Below are positions 7,554-13,647 of a stretch of DNA of 13,647 nt, in pieces; within the stretch, counting starts at the first letter, position 1, and every line of letters begins with the position of its first letter. The stretch spans positions 1-13,647 of the forward strand of contig JBHIFB010000082.1 in NCBI GenBank assembly GCA_046760905.1, given 5' to 3'. This DNA is from JBHIFB01 sp046760905 (GTDB lineage: Bacteria; Gemmatimonadota; CAZMKB01). A program made the position numbers and the translations under genes. The notes under the pieces are model-generated. The model worked only from the letters and a program-made list of their open reading frames with translations. It was not told the origin of the DNA and ran no database searches.

Positions 7554-7627
7554 CCGAGGAAACCGTCAAATGTGAGAGAACCTGTGGAAGCTCCATTGTG
7601 ATCGGGTGTTTGAAGGAGGCTTGAAGA

Positions 7628-8155
7628 ATGAGCAAGAGTGATCTGGCAGTCTATGCGGGTGCTGTGCTTGTAATTGCCGTGATCGGCTGCTCGAAGCAGG
7701 CCGTTGAGCCGATCGAGCTGAAGAGGTTTCCTGTTGACAAACTTGTCGGGCTCGTCAGCCAGTCAAACGTAATGTTGGATAAAGAAGTGAGTAGTGACGG
7801 GAATGGGTCATTTAAGATCACCGTCACAGAGCCGACGGTTGTCCGCTTGTTCGAGGTGGACGATATCGATGTGGAGGATGCTCGATTGATCTATGAGGCA
7901 AAACTCAGAACCGAGGATGTGGAGGGTAAGGTGTACCTCGAAATGTGGTGCCATTTCACAGGACTGGGCGCATACTTCTCGCGCAGCCTCGAAACCGCCC
8001 TCACCGGAACTGTGGAATGGACCACAGAACAGACTCCCTTCTTTCTGAAAAAAGGTGAAAATCCGGACCTTGTGAAATTGAACCTGGTCATAGATGGAAA
8101 GGGAACCGCATGGATCGATGACATTCGTCTTATAAAAGGGCCTCTTCAGGAGTAA
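7628..8155 (+). CDS. Lipoprotein with a predicted jelly-roll (galactose-binding-like) domain
   Basis: The 175-residue product starts with a short lipoprotein signal, hydrophobic 8-18 and a lipobox VIGC with Cys21 as the lipidated residue, so it is membrane anchored in the periplasm. The rest is beta-rich. The pattern of EAKLRTEDVEGKVYLEMW, a central GTVEWT block and a final strand GTAWIDDIRLIKG resembles carbohydrate-binding or galactose-binding-like jelly rolls, where the W-[IV]-D-D-[IV] strand is common. No catalytic residues are seen. The start is firm: AAGGAGG at 7613-7619 with 8 nt spacing. It lies 108 bp behind the mscS-type gene on the same strand, and its last 10 bp overlap the convergent NTF2-like gene. 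The fold assignment is an inference; ligand and role are unknown. Confidence 0.7.
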   Translation: MSKSDLAVYAGAVLVIAVIGCSKQAVEPIELKRFPVDKLVGLVSQSNVMLDKEVSSDGNGSFKITVTEPTVVRLFEVDDIDVEDARLIYEAKLRTEDVEGKVYLEMWCHFTGLGAYFSRSLETALTGTVEWTTEQTPFFLKKGENPDLVKLNLVIDGKGTAWIDDIRLIKGPLQE

Positions 8156-8505
8156 AGCTGTGAAGCATCCACATAGATCAAGTATTCCTTTATTAGCTCA
8201 GCGTCCATTTTGAAAACGTTGACGAATGGAACGCTGAGCAGGCTCGAATCGTGGCGGGTATAAGTTGCCGTGCCGCGGCAGATGACTGATTCCGGGTGTA
8301 CCCATGTCTCTATGATATCATGATCGAGTGCCCGGATGCTTTCGAAGAAGCCTTTAACTGCCTCTCGAATGGCCGCCTTGCCTTTTACCGGCTCCTGGTT
8401 TCCAAACGTGAACACCGCATCATCCGTTAAAAAGCTTACGAACCCATCTGCATCTTTGTTATCAATGACCCTGAACAATCTCTCTACCCATTCTGGTGTT
8501 TTCAT
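8146..8505 (-). CDS. SnoaL/NTF2-like cytoplasmic protein
   Basis: This 119-residue protein fits the SnoaL_2/NTF2-like fold, a small alpha+beta cone used for ketosteroid isomerase-like enzymes and many uncharacterised binding proteins. Features are an N-terminal helix with WVERLFRVID, then DADGFVSFLTDDAVFTFGN, a helix-forming KGKAAIREAVKGFF, and three long strands ending in KEYLIYVDAS. No signal peptide is present. The ATG at 8505 follows AAGGAG (8518-8513) with 7 nt spacing; a longer in-frame start at 8580 would place the signal inside a weak promoter and is rejected. Its 3' end overlaps the end of the lipoprotein gene by 10 bp. The window has a second, secreted member of this fold at 12534-13007. 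Substrate is unknown. Confidence 0.75.
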   Translation of the reverse strand: MKTPEWVERLFRVIDNKDADGFVSFLTDDAVFTFGNQEPVKGKAAIREAVKGFFESIRALDHDIIETWVHPESVICRGTATYTRHDSSLLSVPFVNVFKMDAELIKEYLIYVDASQLYS

Positions 8506-8545
8506 GAAGTTACTCCTTTTAAGAGTGATCTCTTTTGTAGAAAGT

Positions 8546-8573
8546 AACTTATATTGTGATTTAGTCTCGTCAA
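8546..8573 (-). promoter_or_regulatory. Weak promoter candidate for the SnoaL-like gene
   Basis: On the minus strand TTGACG (8573-8568) is followed by TAAGTT (8551-8546) at 16 bp or TATAAG at 14 bp. The -35 is good, but neither -10 reading is ideal. A start near 8540 would give a leader of about 35 nt. Confidence 0.3.
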
Positions 8574-8693
8574 GAGCCATAATGTCATGCCCTTTCGTCC
8601 TGGCCTCTTTCTTGCTAATTAATTATACGTTTCGAGTAAAAACGTCTTACGGTATTTCAAGGTTCCGATGCCATTTATCACATAGGAGGGAAA

Positions 8694-9221
8694 ATGAAGT
8701 GCACAGCCTGTGGTAACCTGCTACGGGAGGTGAAAGTGGAGGGAATAGCAGTCGATGTCTGCAGGAGGGGATGCGGAGGCATCTGGTTCGATGCCTTCGA
8801 GTTACAGAAAGTGGACGAGATGCATGAATCTGCCGGCGAGCGGCTTCTCGATATCGAAAGAGATGAGAAAGTCAAAGTCGATCGCAGCCGGAAACGCATG
8901 TGTCCGAAATGTGGAAACATGCCGATGCTAAGGCACTTTTTTAGCGTGAAACAGGAAGTTGAGGTTGATGAGTGCCCGGCATGCGGCGGTTATTGGCTCG
9001 ATTTCGGCGAATTGGCCCGGATCAGACATCAGTTCGAGAACGAAGAGGAGAGGGAAAAGGCGGCCGAGGAATATTTCGAAGAGATCTTCGGTAAGAAGCT
9101 CTCTGAGATGAGGGAAGAGGGTGAAGAGAAGCTGAAGAAGGCGAGAAAAATAGCGCACGTGTTCAGATTCATCTGTCCCAGTTATTACATACCGGGCAAG
9201 CAGGACTGGGGTGCTTTTTAA
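8694..9221 (+). CDS. Double zinc-ribbon (TFIIB-type) protein with coiled-coil tail
   Basis: The 175-residue protein carries two zf-TFIIB-type ribbons. The first uses Cys3, Cys6, Cys23 and Cys27 and is followed by GGIWFDAFEL. The second uses Cys70, Cys73, Cys94 and Cys97 and is followed by GGYWLDFGEL. This C-x2-C ... C-x2/3-C-GG-x-W-[FL]-D-x-x-EL signature is typical of small bacterial zinc-ribbon proteins of the COG3809 type. Residues about 110-152 are a highly charged Glu/Lys helix, probably a coiled coil. The final 20 residues contain an isolated Cys161 and several aromatics. No signal peptide is seen, so it is cytoplasmic. AGGAGG at 8684-8689 lies 4 nt before the ATG. Function of this family is unknown; the ribbons could bind metal, nucleic acid or partner proteins. 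It converges on pepT 29 bp downstream. Confidence 0.8.
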   Translation: MKCTACGNLLREVKVEGIAVDVCRRGCGGIWFDAFELQKVDEMHESAGERLLDIERDEKVKVDRSRKRMCPKCGNMPMLRHFFSVKQEVEVDECPACGGYWLDFGELARIRHQFENEEEREKAAEEYFEEIFGKKLSEMREEGEEKLKKARKIAHVFRFICPSYYIPGKQDWGAF

Positions 9222-9226
9222 AGCAC
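9211..9226. terminator. Inverted repeat between two convergent genes
   Basis: GTGCTT, TTTA and AAGCAC form a 6 bp stem that includes the TAA stop of the zinc-ribbon gene at 9219-9221, between it and the end of pepT at 9251. It is nearly symmetrical, so it could act from either side. It is AU-rich in the stem and has no following U-tract, so this is a weak candidate. Confidence 0.25.
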
Positions 9227-9250
9227 TAGGGCACCTATCACATCAGCCTC

Positions 9251-10498
9251 TCAGGCTTGTTCCCAGATCTCGACCAAATTCACTATCACCTCTACCGCTT
9301 TGAGCATATCCTCAACAGAGATCCACTCGTGCCTCGAGTGGAAATTGTGGCCGCCTGTGAAGATGTTGGGAGTCAGTAGACCCTGGTAGCTGAGCCTCGC
9401 TCCATCCGTCCCTCCGCGGATGATGTTCAGAACCGGCTTCAAACCAGAACGCTCAACCGCCTTTAGAGCATATTCTGTGACGCGGGGTTCCTCATCCAGC
9501 TTGTAGCGCATGTTGCGGTAGGACTCTTCCACCTTGAAATCCATGCTGGCACGTGGATATTTCGAAACTACCTCTTCGGCAAGCTTCTTCAGATAATCTT
9601 CCTTCTCTTTCAATCCCTCCACGGTGAAGTCGCGTATCAGAAGTTTAATGATCGACTTCTCCACCCCACCCGAGATCGTATTGGGATGAACATAGCCTTC
9701 ACGCTTTTCCGTCGTTTCAGGGGACATACGGTCCTTCGGCAGGCGTTCGATGAAGTCTGCCGCTATTTTTATGGAACTCACCAGCTTGTTCTTCGCATAA
9801 CCCGGGTGCACATTGACTCCATTGAATGTGAGCGTCACAGAATCGGCACAGAAGGTCTCGTTCTCCACCTCGCCCGCTGTCTCACCATCAATGGTGTAGG
9901 CGAAATCTGCTCCGAATGCCTTGATGTCAAAGTGCTTTGTTCCCTCCCCGACTTCTTCGTCTGGCGTGATGGCCACCCGGATCTTCCCGTGTTTGATTTC
10001 AGGGTGATCGATCAGGTACCTCATTGCGGTAAGGATCTCGGCGATACCGGCTTTGTTATCTGCGCCCAAGAGCGTCCTGCCGTCACTCGTTATAATCGTT
10101 TTTCCAATCTGATCCCGCAAAGCCGGATTTTCGGATTCGCGTATGACCTGTGAAGGATCTCCGGACAGCTGGATATCGCCACCTTTGTAATTCTCATGAA
10201 GTTCCGGTTTGACATCCTTTCCGCTCACATCCGGCGAGGTGTCCATGTGGGCTATGAATCCAAGTGTCACAGTATCCCGGCTTGTGTTGGCCGGCAAGGT
10301 GGCCATTACATAACCGTGCTTATCCATCTTAGCATCTTTTAGTCCCATGCTTTTTAGATCATCAACCAGAACTTCACCGAGTACTTTCTGCTTGTCCGTG
10401 CTTGGATAGGTATCCGAGGTTTCAGACGACTGCGTATCGTAACCGACATACTTGAAGAACCGGTCTATCATCTCCTGGCGATAAGTACTTACATCCAT
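9251..10498 (-). CDS. pepT: Peptidase T (tripeptide aminopeptidase)
   Basis: This 415-residue M20B zinc metallopeptidase removes the N-terminal residue from tripeptides in the cytoplasm; E. coli PepT has 408 residues. The two-metal site is intact: His84 and Asp86 in HMDTSPD, Asp147 in LLGADNKAG, Glu181 and Glu182 in PDEEVG, Asp204 in YTIDGE and His387 in NFHSRHEW, matching E. coli His78, Asp140, Glu173/174, Asp196 and His379. The dimerisation or lid domain begins near 215 (NVHPGYAKNK). The specificity-linked RGGTDGARLS lies at 361-370. AAGGAG at 10509-10504, 5 nt before the ATG, fixes the start. It is monocistronic as far as can be seen, with a strong promoter of its own. Confidence 0.95.
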   Translation of the reverse strand: MDVSTYRQEMIDRFFKYVGYDTQSSETSDTYPSTDKQKVLGEVLVDDLKSMGLKDAKMDKHGYVMATLPANTSRDTVTLGFIAHMDTSPDVSGKDVKPELHENYKGGDIQLSGDPSQVIRESENPALRDQIGKTIITSDGRTLLGADNKAGIAEILTAMRYLIDHPEIKHGKIRVAITPDEEVGEGTKHFDIKAFGADFAYTIDGETAGEVENETFCADSVTLTFNGVNVHPGYAKNKLVSSIKIAADFIERLPKDRMSPETTEKREGYVHPNTISGGVEKSIIKLLIRDFTVEGLKEKEDYLKKLAEEVVSKYPRASMDFKVEESYRNMRYKLDEEPRVTEYALKAVERSGLKPVLNIIRGGTDGARLSYQGLLTPNIFTGGHNFHSRHEWISVEDMLKAVEVIVNLVEIWEQA

Positions 10499-10505
10499 GA
10501 TCTCT

Positions 10506-10535
10506 CCTTTTTTGGGCTGTTTTTACGTTGATGGT
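10506..10535 (-). repeat. pepT leader block shared with the 13007 leader
   Basis: Read on the minus strand, the leader has ACCATCAAC (10535-10527), a 10 nt insert, then CCCAAAAAAGG (10516-10506) running into the Shine-Dalgarno. The leader of the secreted SnoaL-like gene has the same two blocks joined directly, at 13037-13019. Shared ancestry or a common regulatory element is possible; part of the A-tract similarity may be chance. Confidence 0.4.
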
Positions 10536-10581
10536 AACCGCTCAGCCCCACCACCTACTTACTGAGCTTGCCTGATCGTTG

Positions 10582-10610
10582 ATGATATGCCGGCGTGGGA
10601 TGATTGTCAA
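10582..10610 (-). promoter_or_regulatory. Strong sigma70 promoter for pepT
   Basis: On the minus strand a perfect TTGACA (10610-10605), a 17 bp spacer and TATCAT (10587-10582) match the consensus in 11 of 12 bases. Expected start is near 10575, giving a leader of about 77 nt. The first bases after the -35, ATC, also occur at the promoter of the gene at 13007. Confidence 0.7.
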
Positions 10611-10675
10611 CTGTGATATGCTCACATCGGGGTTTTACCTCCGAAAGGTCCCGCTCATGCATCGATTCTTATCGA

Positions 10676-10840
10676 TTAGAAGCGGGCGAGGATCTTTTGG
10701 ATGGGCTCAACCTCAGTCACGAGCCAGAGAATCTTCATCTCGGTCGCGCAGTTGTGGCAGGAGAGATTTAGCCCGAAGATTAGTCGATGAAGTTCTGCTC
10801 GGTTGACGCTGTTTCCCTTGTCGCGATTTTCCTCCAGTTT
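10676..10840 (-). pseudogene. Decayed C-terminus of an IS91-type transposase
   Basis: The minus strand carries a 54-codon frame ending at TAA 10678-10676. It reads AELHRLIFGLNLSCHNC, then EMKILWLVTE and IQKILARF. This matches the conserved tail of IS91/IS801-type Y2 transposases, in which an ELLxRVFGID block precedes a CPxCGGRM zinc knuckle, a [IL]xxITD strand and an IxRIL helix. The first Cys codon is at 10759-10757 and the second at 10750-10748. No start codon, catalytic HUH or Tyr motifs or terminal repeats remain; the frame runs back only to the end of the DUF481-like gene at 10840, so the 5' portion is deleted. The substitution of CATEM for CGGRM also suggests decay. The exact left breakpoint is uncertain. 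Confidence 0.65.
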
Positions 10841-11580
10841 TAGAAGGAATAATTGAGAGATGTGAGAAATGTTATGTCGTTCTTCTTCAGCTCCTCGGAG
10901 AAAGGGTCGCTATCGTATTTATCGAGTAGGCTCGCCTTCAGCGCTAGATTTTCTGACACTTTCGTTGTCACTGAGACCTCCACGTCGATCAGGTAATCAC
11001 CGAAATCTTCGAAATTGTTCTGGATGTTGAAAGTCTGTATAAGTCCGGCCGTGGAGGTCAGAGCATGAGACAGCTCCTCTGATATCGAAAGGGTCCCCCT
11101 CGAATCCTTCGTGTCATCGCTGAAAAAGTCGGTCACGAAATTTGCACCGGTGCTCACTGAAAGGTTTGTCTTCTCTTCCTTCATGACTATGTATCCAACT
11201 CCAGCGCCCGGTGATGTTCTTAGGTCGAGCTGTGCGAACTTGTCGTATTCGAATCCCGCTTTGCCGAAGTAGAAGACACGATCGGTCTGTTTCACATCGT
11301 ACTGTGTCTTCACGCCGCCCCTGTTCGCTGTCGCGTCGCCCTCAGTTGTGGCGTATGTCACATTCGCATTCGTACTCCATTTCGTTTTCTTCACTTCGCG
11401 GATTGCCTGAAAGGTGAGTGCCAGGTTGTTTGTCTCCGAGTTCCCCCGGGTTGTATTGTAGCCGAATCCAATGCTCGAGCTCCAGGGTCTCTGTTCTCCC
11501 TGTGTTTCTTCACCTCGTAGCCCCTGTAGATTTGACAGAGTCATAGCAAGGGCAAAAGTCAGACCAAGGATCTTCTTCAA
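10840..11580 (-). CDS. DUF481 (YdiY-like) outer-membrane beta-barrel protein
   Basis: The 246-residue product has a signal peptide (MKK, hydrophobic 4-14, cleavage probably around 20-24) and then the DUF481 opening strand SIGFGYNTTRGNSET with the diagnostic GNSE. Long alternating strands follow and the chain ends in LNYSF, an aromatic C-terminal beta-signal. YdiY-type proteins are outer-membrane barrels linked to salt or acid stress, of unknown function. The start codon is TTG at 11580-11578, with a purine-rich AGAGGGAG at 11590-11583; the next ATG, at codon 13, would remove most of the signal peptide. It lies 36 bp behind the secreted orphan gene on the same strand and probably shares its promoter. 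The IS91 remnant abuts its stop codon. Confidence 0.8.
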   Translation of the reverse strand: MKKILGLTFALAMTLSNLQGLRGEETQGEQRPWSSSIGFGYNTTRGNSETNNLALTFQAIREVKKTKWSTNANVTYATTEGDATANRGGVKTQYDVKQTDRVFYFGKAGFEYDKFAQLDLRTSPGAGVGYIVMKEEKTNLSVSTGANFVTDFFSDDTKDSRGTLSISEELSHALTSTAGLIQTFNIQNNFEDFGDYLIDVEVSVTTKVSENLALKASLLDKYDSDPFSEELKKNDITFLTSLNYSF

Positions 11581-11616
11581 GTCTCCCTCTTGGTTTCAAT
11601 TGAGAATTAACCTAGG

Positions 11617-12042
11617 CTAGTAGACGACAGTTTCTGCAGTGTCTATGTCAATTGTACCCCAGTAATCATCGTATATCCTGGCTCTAAATGACCATGTTCC
11701 TATTGCATCAGGAACGTGAGGTATGTGACATCCACGAAATACACGGATGCTATTTGCCGGTATTACCTGATTAGAATAATGACAGGAGTACCAATAAAAA
11801 CTGCCAGGCTCATGGTAGTTATTGTGCCAGTCAACCGTTACCTCAGAATTTTCAAAGTTGTATATCCAGATATCAACATTAAATGGATCGCTGTTTACCG
11901 TAATGGAATCTGGTGCGATAATTTCAATCACCACATCGGGAGCTATTGCAATCTCCGCATTGGCTTCTTGGGCGAAAGCATTGGTCTCAAGAATTAGAGA
12001 GAAGATGCAGAAAATTGAAATTATATAAGTTATTCTTAGCAT
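11617..12042 (-). CDS. AT-rich secreted orphan, predicted Ig-like beta-sandwich
   Basis: I do not recognise this 141-residue protein. It opens with a clear signal peptide (hydrophobic 4-19, cleavage near NAFAQ, residues 21-25). The mature part is acidic, beta-rich and aromatic: a PDSITVNSDPFNVDIWIYN block, a VTVDWHNNYHE strand, then YSCHYSN and GCHIPHV with two cysteines that could form a disulfide, and a final WSFRARIYDDYWG. This order of strands resembles small Ig-like or CARDB-type domains of exported proteins, an inference only. AAGGAGG, 5 nt before the ATG, fixes the start. Its DNA is visibly more AT-rich (about 40% GC by eye) than the flanking genes. It is first in a likely operon with the DUF481 gene. 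Confidence 0.7.
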   Translation of the reverse strand: MLRITYIISIFCIFSLILETNAFAQEANAEIAIAPDVVIEIIAPDSITVNSDPFNVDIWIYNFENSEVTVDWHNNYHEPGSFYWYSCHYSNQVIPANSIRVFRGCHIPHVPDAIGTWSFRARIYDDYWGTIDIDTAETVVY

Positions 12043-12102
12043 GACTCCCTCCTTTGCAGCTTTAGCGGTGCCTTGTCATGTTTTTCACGATATCTTATAT
12101 GC

Positions 12103-12131
12103 ATTTTATCACAATCCCATGAGGATGACAA
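12103..12131 (-). promoter_or_regulatory. Promoter for the orphan-DUF481 operon
   Basis: On the minus strand TTGTCA (12131-12126), a 17 bp spacer and TAAAAT (12108-12103) match the consensus in 10 of 12 bases. Expected start is near 12096, about 54 nt before the ATG at 12042. Confidence 0.6.
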
Positions 12132-12533
12132 GCAATTTTTTTAGGCCAGGTTGTTCATCTTAAAGAGAAAATCGCTTTAACTTTTAAAGCTCCAGGTAGC
12201 TCCTGTGTGAACTCAAGAACCCCGAGCAGGAGTATCCCGATTTCATAACCTGCTATTTAAGCTGATAGTATTATTCATGGTCAGTGATTATACTCAATAG
12301 CTGTGAGGACTTATCGATGAACTGCAAGTTTAGGGTAAAGTGTCCTTATGAATGACCATATCTGCCGTGATTGGATGTGATGCAGTGAGCTCAAATTCTG
12401 CAGCCCCAAGGCTTCGAGGGCATGACCATGTCTCCGGCGTCGATGCATGTTGAGCCAGGAGATAAGCCCTCCGCATGAGACTAATTGCCTCCACAGAGGG
12501 CTCTCATTTGCTGTTACACATTGTCGTACTGTT
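12132..12533. other. Gene-poor stretch without recognised genes
   Basis: About 400 bp hold no convincing gene. The left part, to about 12360, is AT-rich. A 48-codon minus-strand frame at 12476-12330 is open but unrecognised. An inverted pair AGCCCTC (12465-12471) and GAGGGCT (12496-12502) with a 24 nt loop lies just downstream of the secreted SnoaL-like gene; it has no U-tract on the minus strand, so termination there is doubtful. No tRNA, CRISPR or IS end was identified. Confidence 0.5.
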
Positions 12534-13007
12534 CTATTCGCTGGATGTCTCTCCTCCGTGGTCGCCGATCATCATCCATTTGCCGTCTTTTTTCGCCAGG
12601 ATATCCGTCCAGCGTCCATTAGCGTATTTCATCTTGCCCTCGATGTCCTTGTAGGCCTGGGAATAGTAATAATGCACGAAGGCAAAATCACCGTGAACCT
12701 TGATAGCGACCGGTGTTATTTCGTACACAAGCATCTCTCGGTTAGGGAGAAAATAACTCACCCACTTTTTGACCGAGCTGATGCCATAAGGAATGGGAGA
12801 ATCGTAGGACCACCCGGTGTAGTCCTCATGGAAGTACTTTAGAAAACCTTCCACATCACCTTTGGCGGCAATTTCCGTATAGGTTTCGACAGTCTTCCAG
12901 ACCTCCTGCTGTTCACTGTTCCATTCACCGGCAGAGAGCGGACTTACTGCAGCGACAAAACAACCACAGACCACAACCACCATGAGTATTAACACAGATC
13001 GACCCAT
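12534..13007 (-). CDS. Secreted DUF4440/SnoaL-like (NTF2 fold) protein
   Basis: This 157-residue protein has an N-terminal export signal (MGRS, hydrophobic 5-22, probable cleavage after SPLSAG near 27). Cys14 and Cys16 lie within the hydrophobic segment and do not form a good lipobox. The mature part fits the DUF4440/SnoaL_3 type of the NTF2 fold: helix EVWKTVETYTEIAAKGDVEG, then FLKYFHEDYTGW, a helix near SSVKKWV, strands FAFVHYYYSQAY and the closing RWTDILAKKDGKWMMIGDHGG, typical of this family. Substrate and reaction are unknown. A G-rich Shine-Dalgarno (GGGGG at 13020-13016) lies 8 nt from the ATG. It is a paralogue in fold, not closely in sequence, of the cytoplasmic protein at 8146-8505. 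Confidence 0.8.
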   Translation of the reverse strand: MGRSVLILMVVVVCGCFVAAVSPLSAGEWNSEQQEVWKTVETYTEIAAKGDVEGFLKYFHEDYTGWSYDSPIPYGISSVKKWVSYFLPNREMLVYEITPVAIKVHGDFAFVHYYYSQAYKDIEGKMKYANGRWTDILAKKDGKWMMIGDHGGETSSE

Positions 13008-13018
13008 AATAGTTACCC

Positions 13019-13037
13019 CCTTTTTTGGGTTGATGGT
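13019..13037 (-). repeat. Leader block shared with pepT
   Basis: On the minus strand ACCATCAAC (13037-13029) runs straight into CCCAAAAAAGG (13029-13019), sharing one C, just ahead of the Shine-Dalgarno. The same two blocks occur in the same order in the pepT leader at 10535-10506, separated there by 10 nt. Confidence 0.4.
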
Positions 13038-13044
13038 TGACCGG

Positions 13045-13074
13045 ATAGTAACAGGCCAGGTCTGCGATTGTCAA
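13045..13074 (-). promoter_or_regulatory. Promoter for the secreted SnoaL-like gene
   Basis: On the minus strand a perfect TTGACA (13074-13069) is followed by TACTAT (13050-13045) with an 18 bp spacer; a 17 bp reading gives TTACTA. The -35 is followed by ATC, as at pepT. Expected start is near 13038, so the mRNA would begin at the shared leader block. Confidence 0.55.
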
Positions 13075-13165
13075 GAAATAAAATCGTCACCAAGCCCACT
13101 TCTTTCTCCACAGCCTGGGGGCAGGTATGGTGTCACAGTCTTTTTAACTTTCCAGGAATTCTCCC

Positions 13166-13647
13166 TCACCTTTTCATTATCATTTTCCGAGTGGAATTCC
13201 AACGAGGATTCTTTAAGCGATAAAAGTATATACCCGATGAAACTGCTTCCCCTGAATCGTTTCTCCCATCCCAAACAACCATATGATTCCCGTGCTCAAG
13301 CTCTGAATTGATCAATGTCCTCACATGCCTACCTCGGAGGTTGTAGATAGTGAGGCTCACATGCTGTTTTGTGCCATTCACTTCTGGAATGTCGAACGAG
13401 ATCGTTGTCGTCGGATTGAACGGATTGGGATAGTTCTGCGACAATGCATATGCAAGCGGTACTCTTGTCACCTCATCATCGCTTATTCCAGCTACCTCCT
13501 CGAACATATCCATCACTGCACCTGCCAATGCGCCCGCTGATCCCGACTCCAGGAAAAACAGAGGGAAATCGGTCATTACAAGACCATATGCAGCGGAGAT
13601 CAAATGGATAAGAAAACTCAGGGTCGGTACGAAGCTCGAGCTAGGAT
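13166..13647 (-). CDS. C-terminal end of a type IX secreted protein (partial)
   Basis: The frame is open to the right edge, so this is the C-terminal part of a longer protein; a TTG at 13603-13601 is an internal codon rather than a likely start. The last 95 residues are a classic type A T9SS sorting domain: YALSQNYPNPFNPTTTISFDI, then VSLTIYNLRGRHVRTL, a HMVVWDGRNDSGEAVSSGIY block and the final YFYRLK ... KMIMKR. In FCB-group bacteria this domain directs export through the type IX system and is cleaved on surface attachment. The upstream residues (a hydrophobic stretch with FPLFFLESGSAGALAGAV and then an acidic linker) belong to an unidentified domain. It has no visible co-transcribed partner. 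Confidence 0.85.
   Translation of the reverse strand, partial: PSSSFVPTLSFLIHLISAAYGLVMTDFPLFFLESGSAGALAGAVMDMFEEVAGISDDEVTRVPLAYALSQNYPNPFNPTTTISFDIPEVNGTKQHVSLTIYNLRGRHVRTLINSELEHGNHMVVWDGRNDSGEAVSSGIYFYRLKNPRWNSTRKMIMKR

Noticed and set aside
8506..8580. Longer start for the SnoaL-like protein
   Set aside because: The extra 25 residues do not fit the fold and cover the leader; AAGGAG precedes the ATG at 8505.
10579..10806. 75-codon plus-strand frame
   Set aside because: Arg/Ser-rich and antisense to the IS91-type remnant and the pepT promoter; the minus-strand reading shows family motifs, this one none.
12330..12476. 48-codon minus-strand frame
   Set aside because: Spacing to a GGAGG is 11 nt, the product is unrecognised and no conservation can be seen; likely chance.
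12465..12502. Inverted repeat as a terminator of the secreted SnoaL-like gene
   Set aside because: The loop is 24 nt and no U-tract follows on the minus strand; kept only as a note.
12447..12842. 131-codon plus-strand frame
   Set aside because: Mostly antisense to the secreted SnoaL-like gene, which has a signal peptide, family motifs and a promoter.

Overview
The window looks like a chromosomal segment of a Gram-negative bacterium, probably in or near the FCB assemblage (Bacteroidota and candidate phyla such as Zixibacteria, KSB1, Latescibacteria or Marinimicrobia). The clues are a C-terminal type IX secretion sorting domain at the right edge, two outer-membrane beta-barrels ending in Phe, a lipoprotein, and a Ser/Thr kinase joined to periplasmic TPR-type repeats. 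Base composition is near 50% GC by eye. Several promoters fit a plain sigma70 pattern (TTGACA, 17-18 bp, TATNAT-like), which is not the classic Bacteroidetes promoter. The phylum is an inference; no rRNA, tRNA or CRISPR is visible.

Layout. 238-2337 (+) is a GT39-type membrane glycosyltransferase fused to TPRs. 2473-3258 (+) is a DUF481-like outer-membrane barrel behind two tandem promoter candidates. 6494-3359 (-) is a two-gene operon: a transmembrane Ser/Thr kinase with a periplasmic repeat domain, then an MscS-type channel with a C-terminal FHA (phosphothreonine-binding) domain. Diverging from the kinase is a classical small MscS channel (6707-7519, +), then a lipoprotein (7628-8155, +) whose end overlaps a convergent NTF2/SnoaL-like gene (8505-8146, -). 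A double zinc-ribbon protein (8694-9221, +) converges on peptidase T (10498-9251, -). Further right, all on the minus strand, are a decayed IS91-type transposase C-terminus (10840-10676), a second DUF481 barrel (11580-10840) in a likely operon behind an AT-rich secreted orphan (12042-11617), a secreted DUF4440/SnoaL-like protein (13007-12534), and the C-terminal end of a type IX secreted protein that runs off the window.

Most notable system: the kinase, the FHA-bearing MscS and the divergent MscS form one compact locus. The kinase can in principle create phosphothreonine, the FHA domain is a reader of phosphothreonine, and that reader sits on the cytoplasmic end of a tension-gated channel. 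The two channels also differ at the pore gate (Leu/Leu in the FHA channel, Phe/Phe in the small one). A phosphorylation-tuned envelope-stress or osmotic module is a reasonable hypothesis, not shown by sequence alone.
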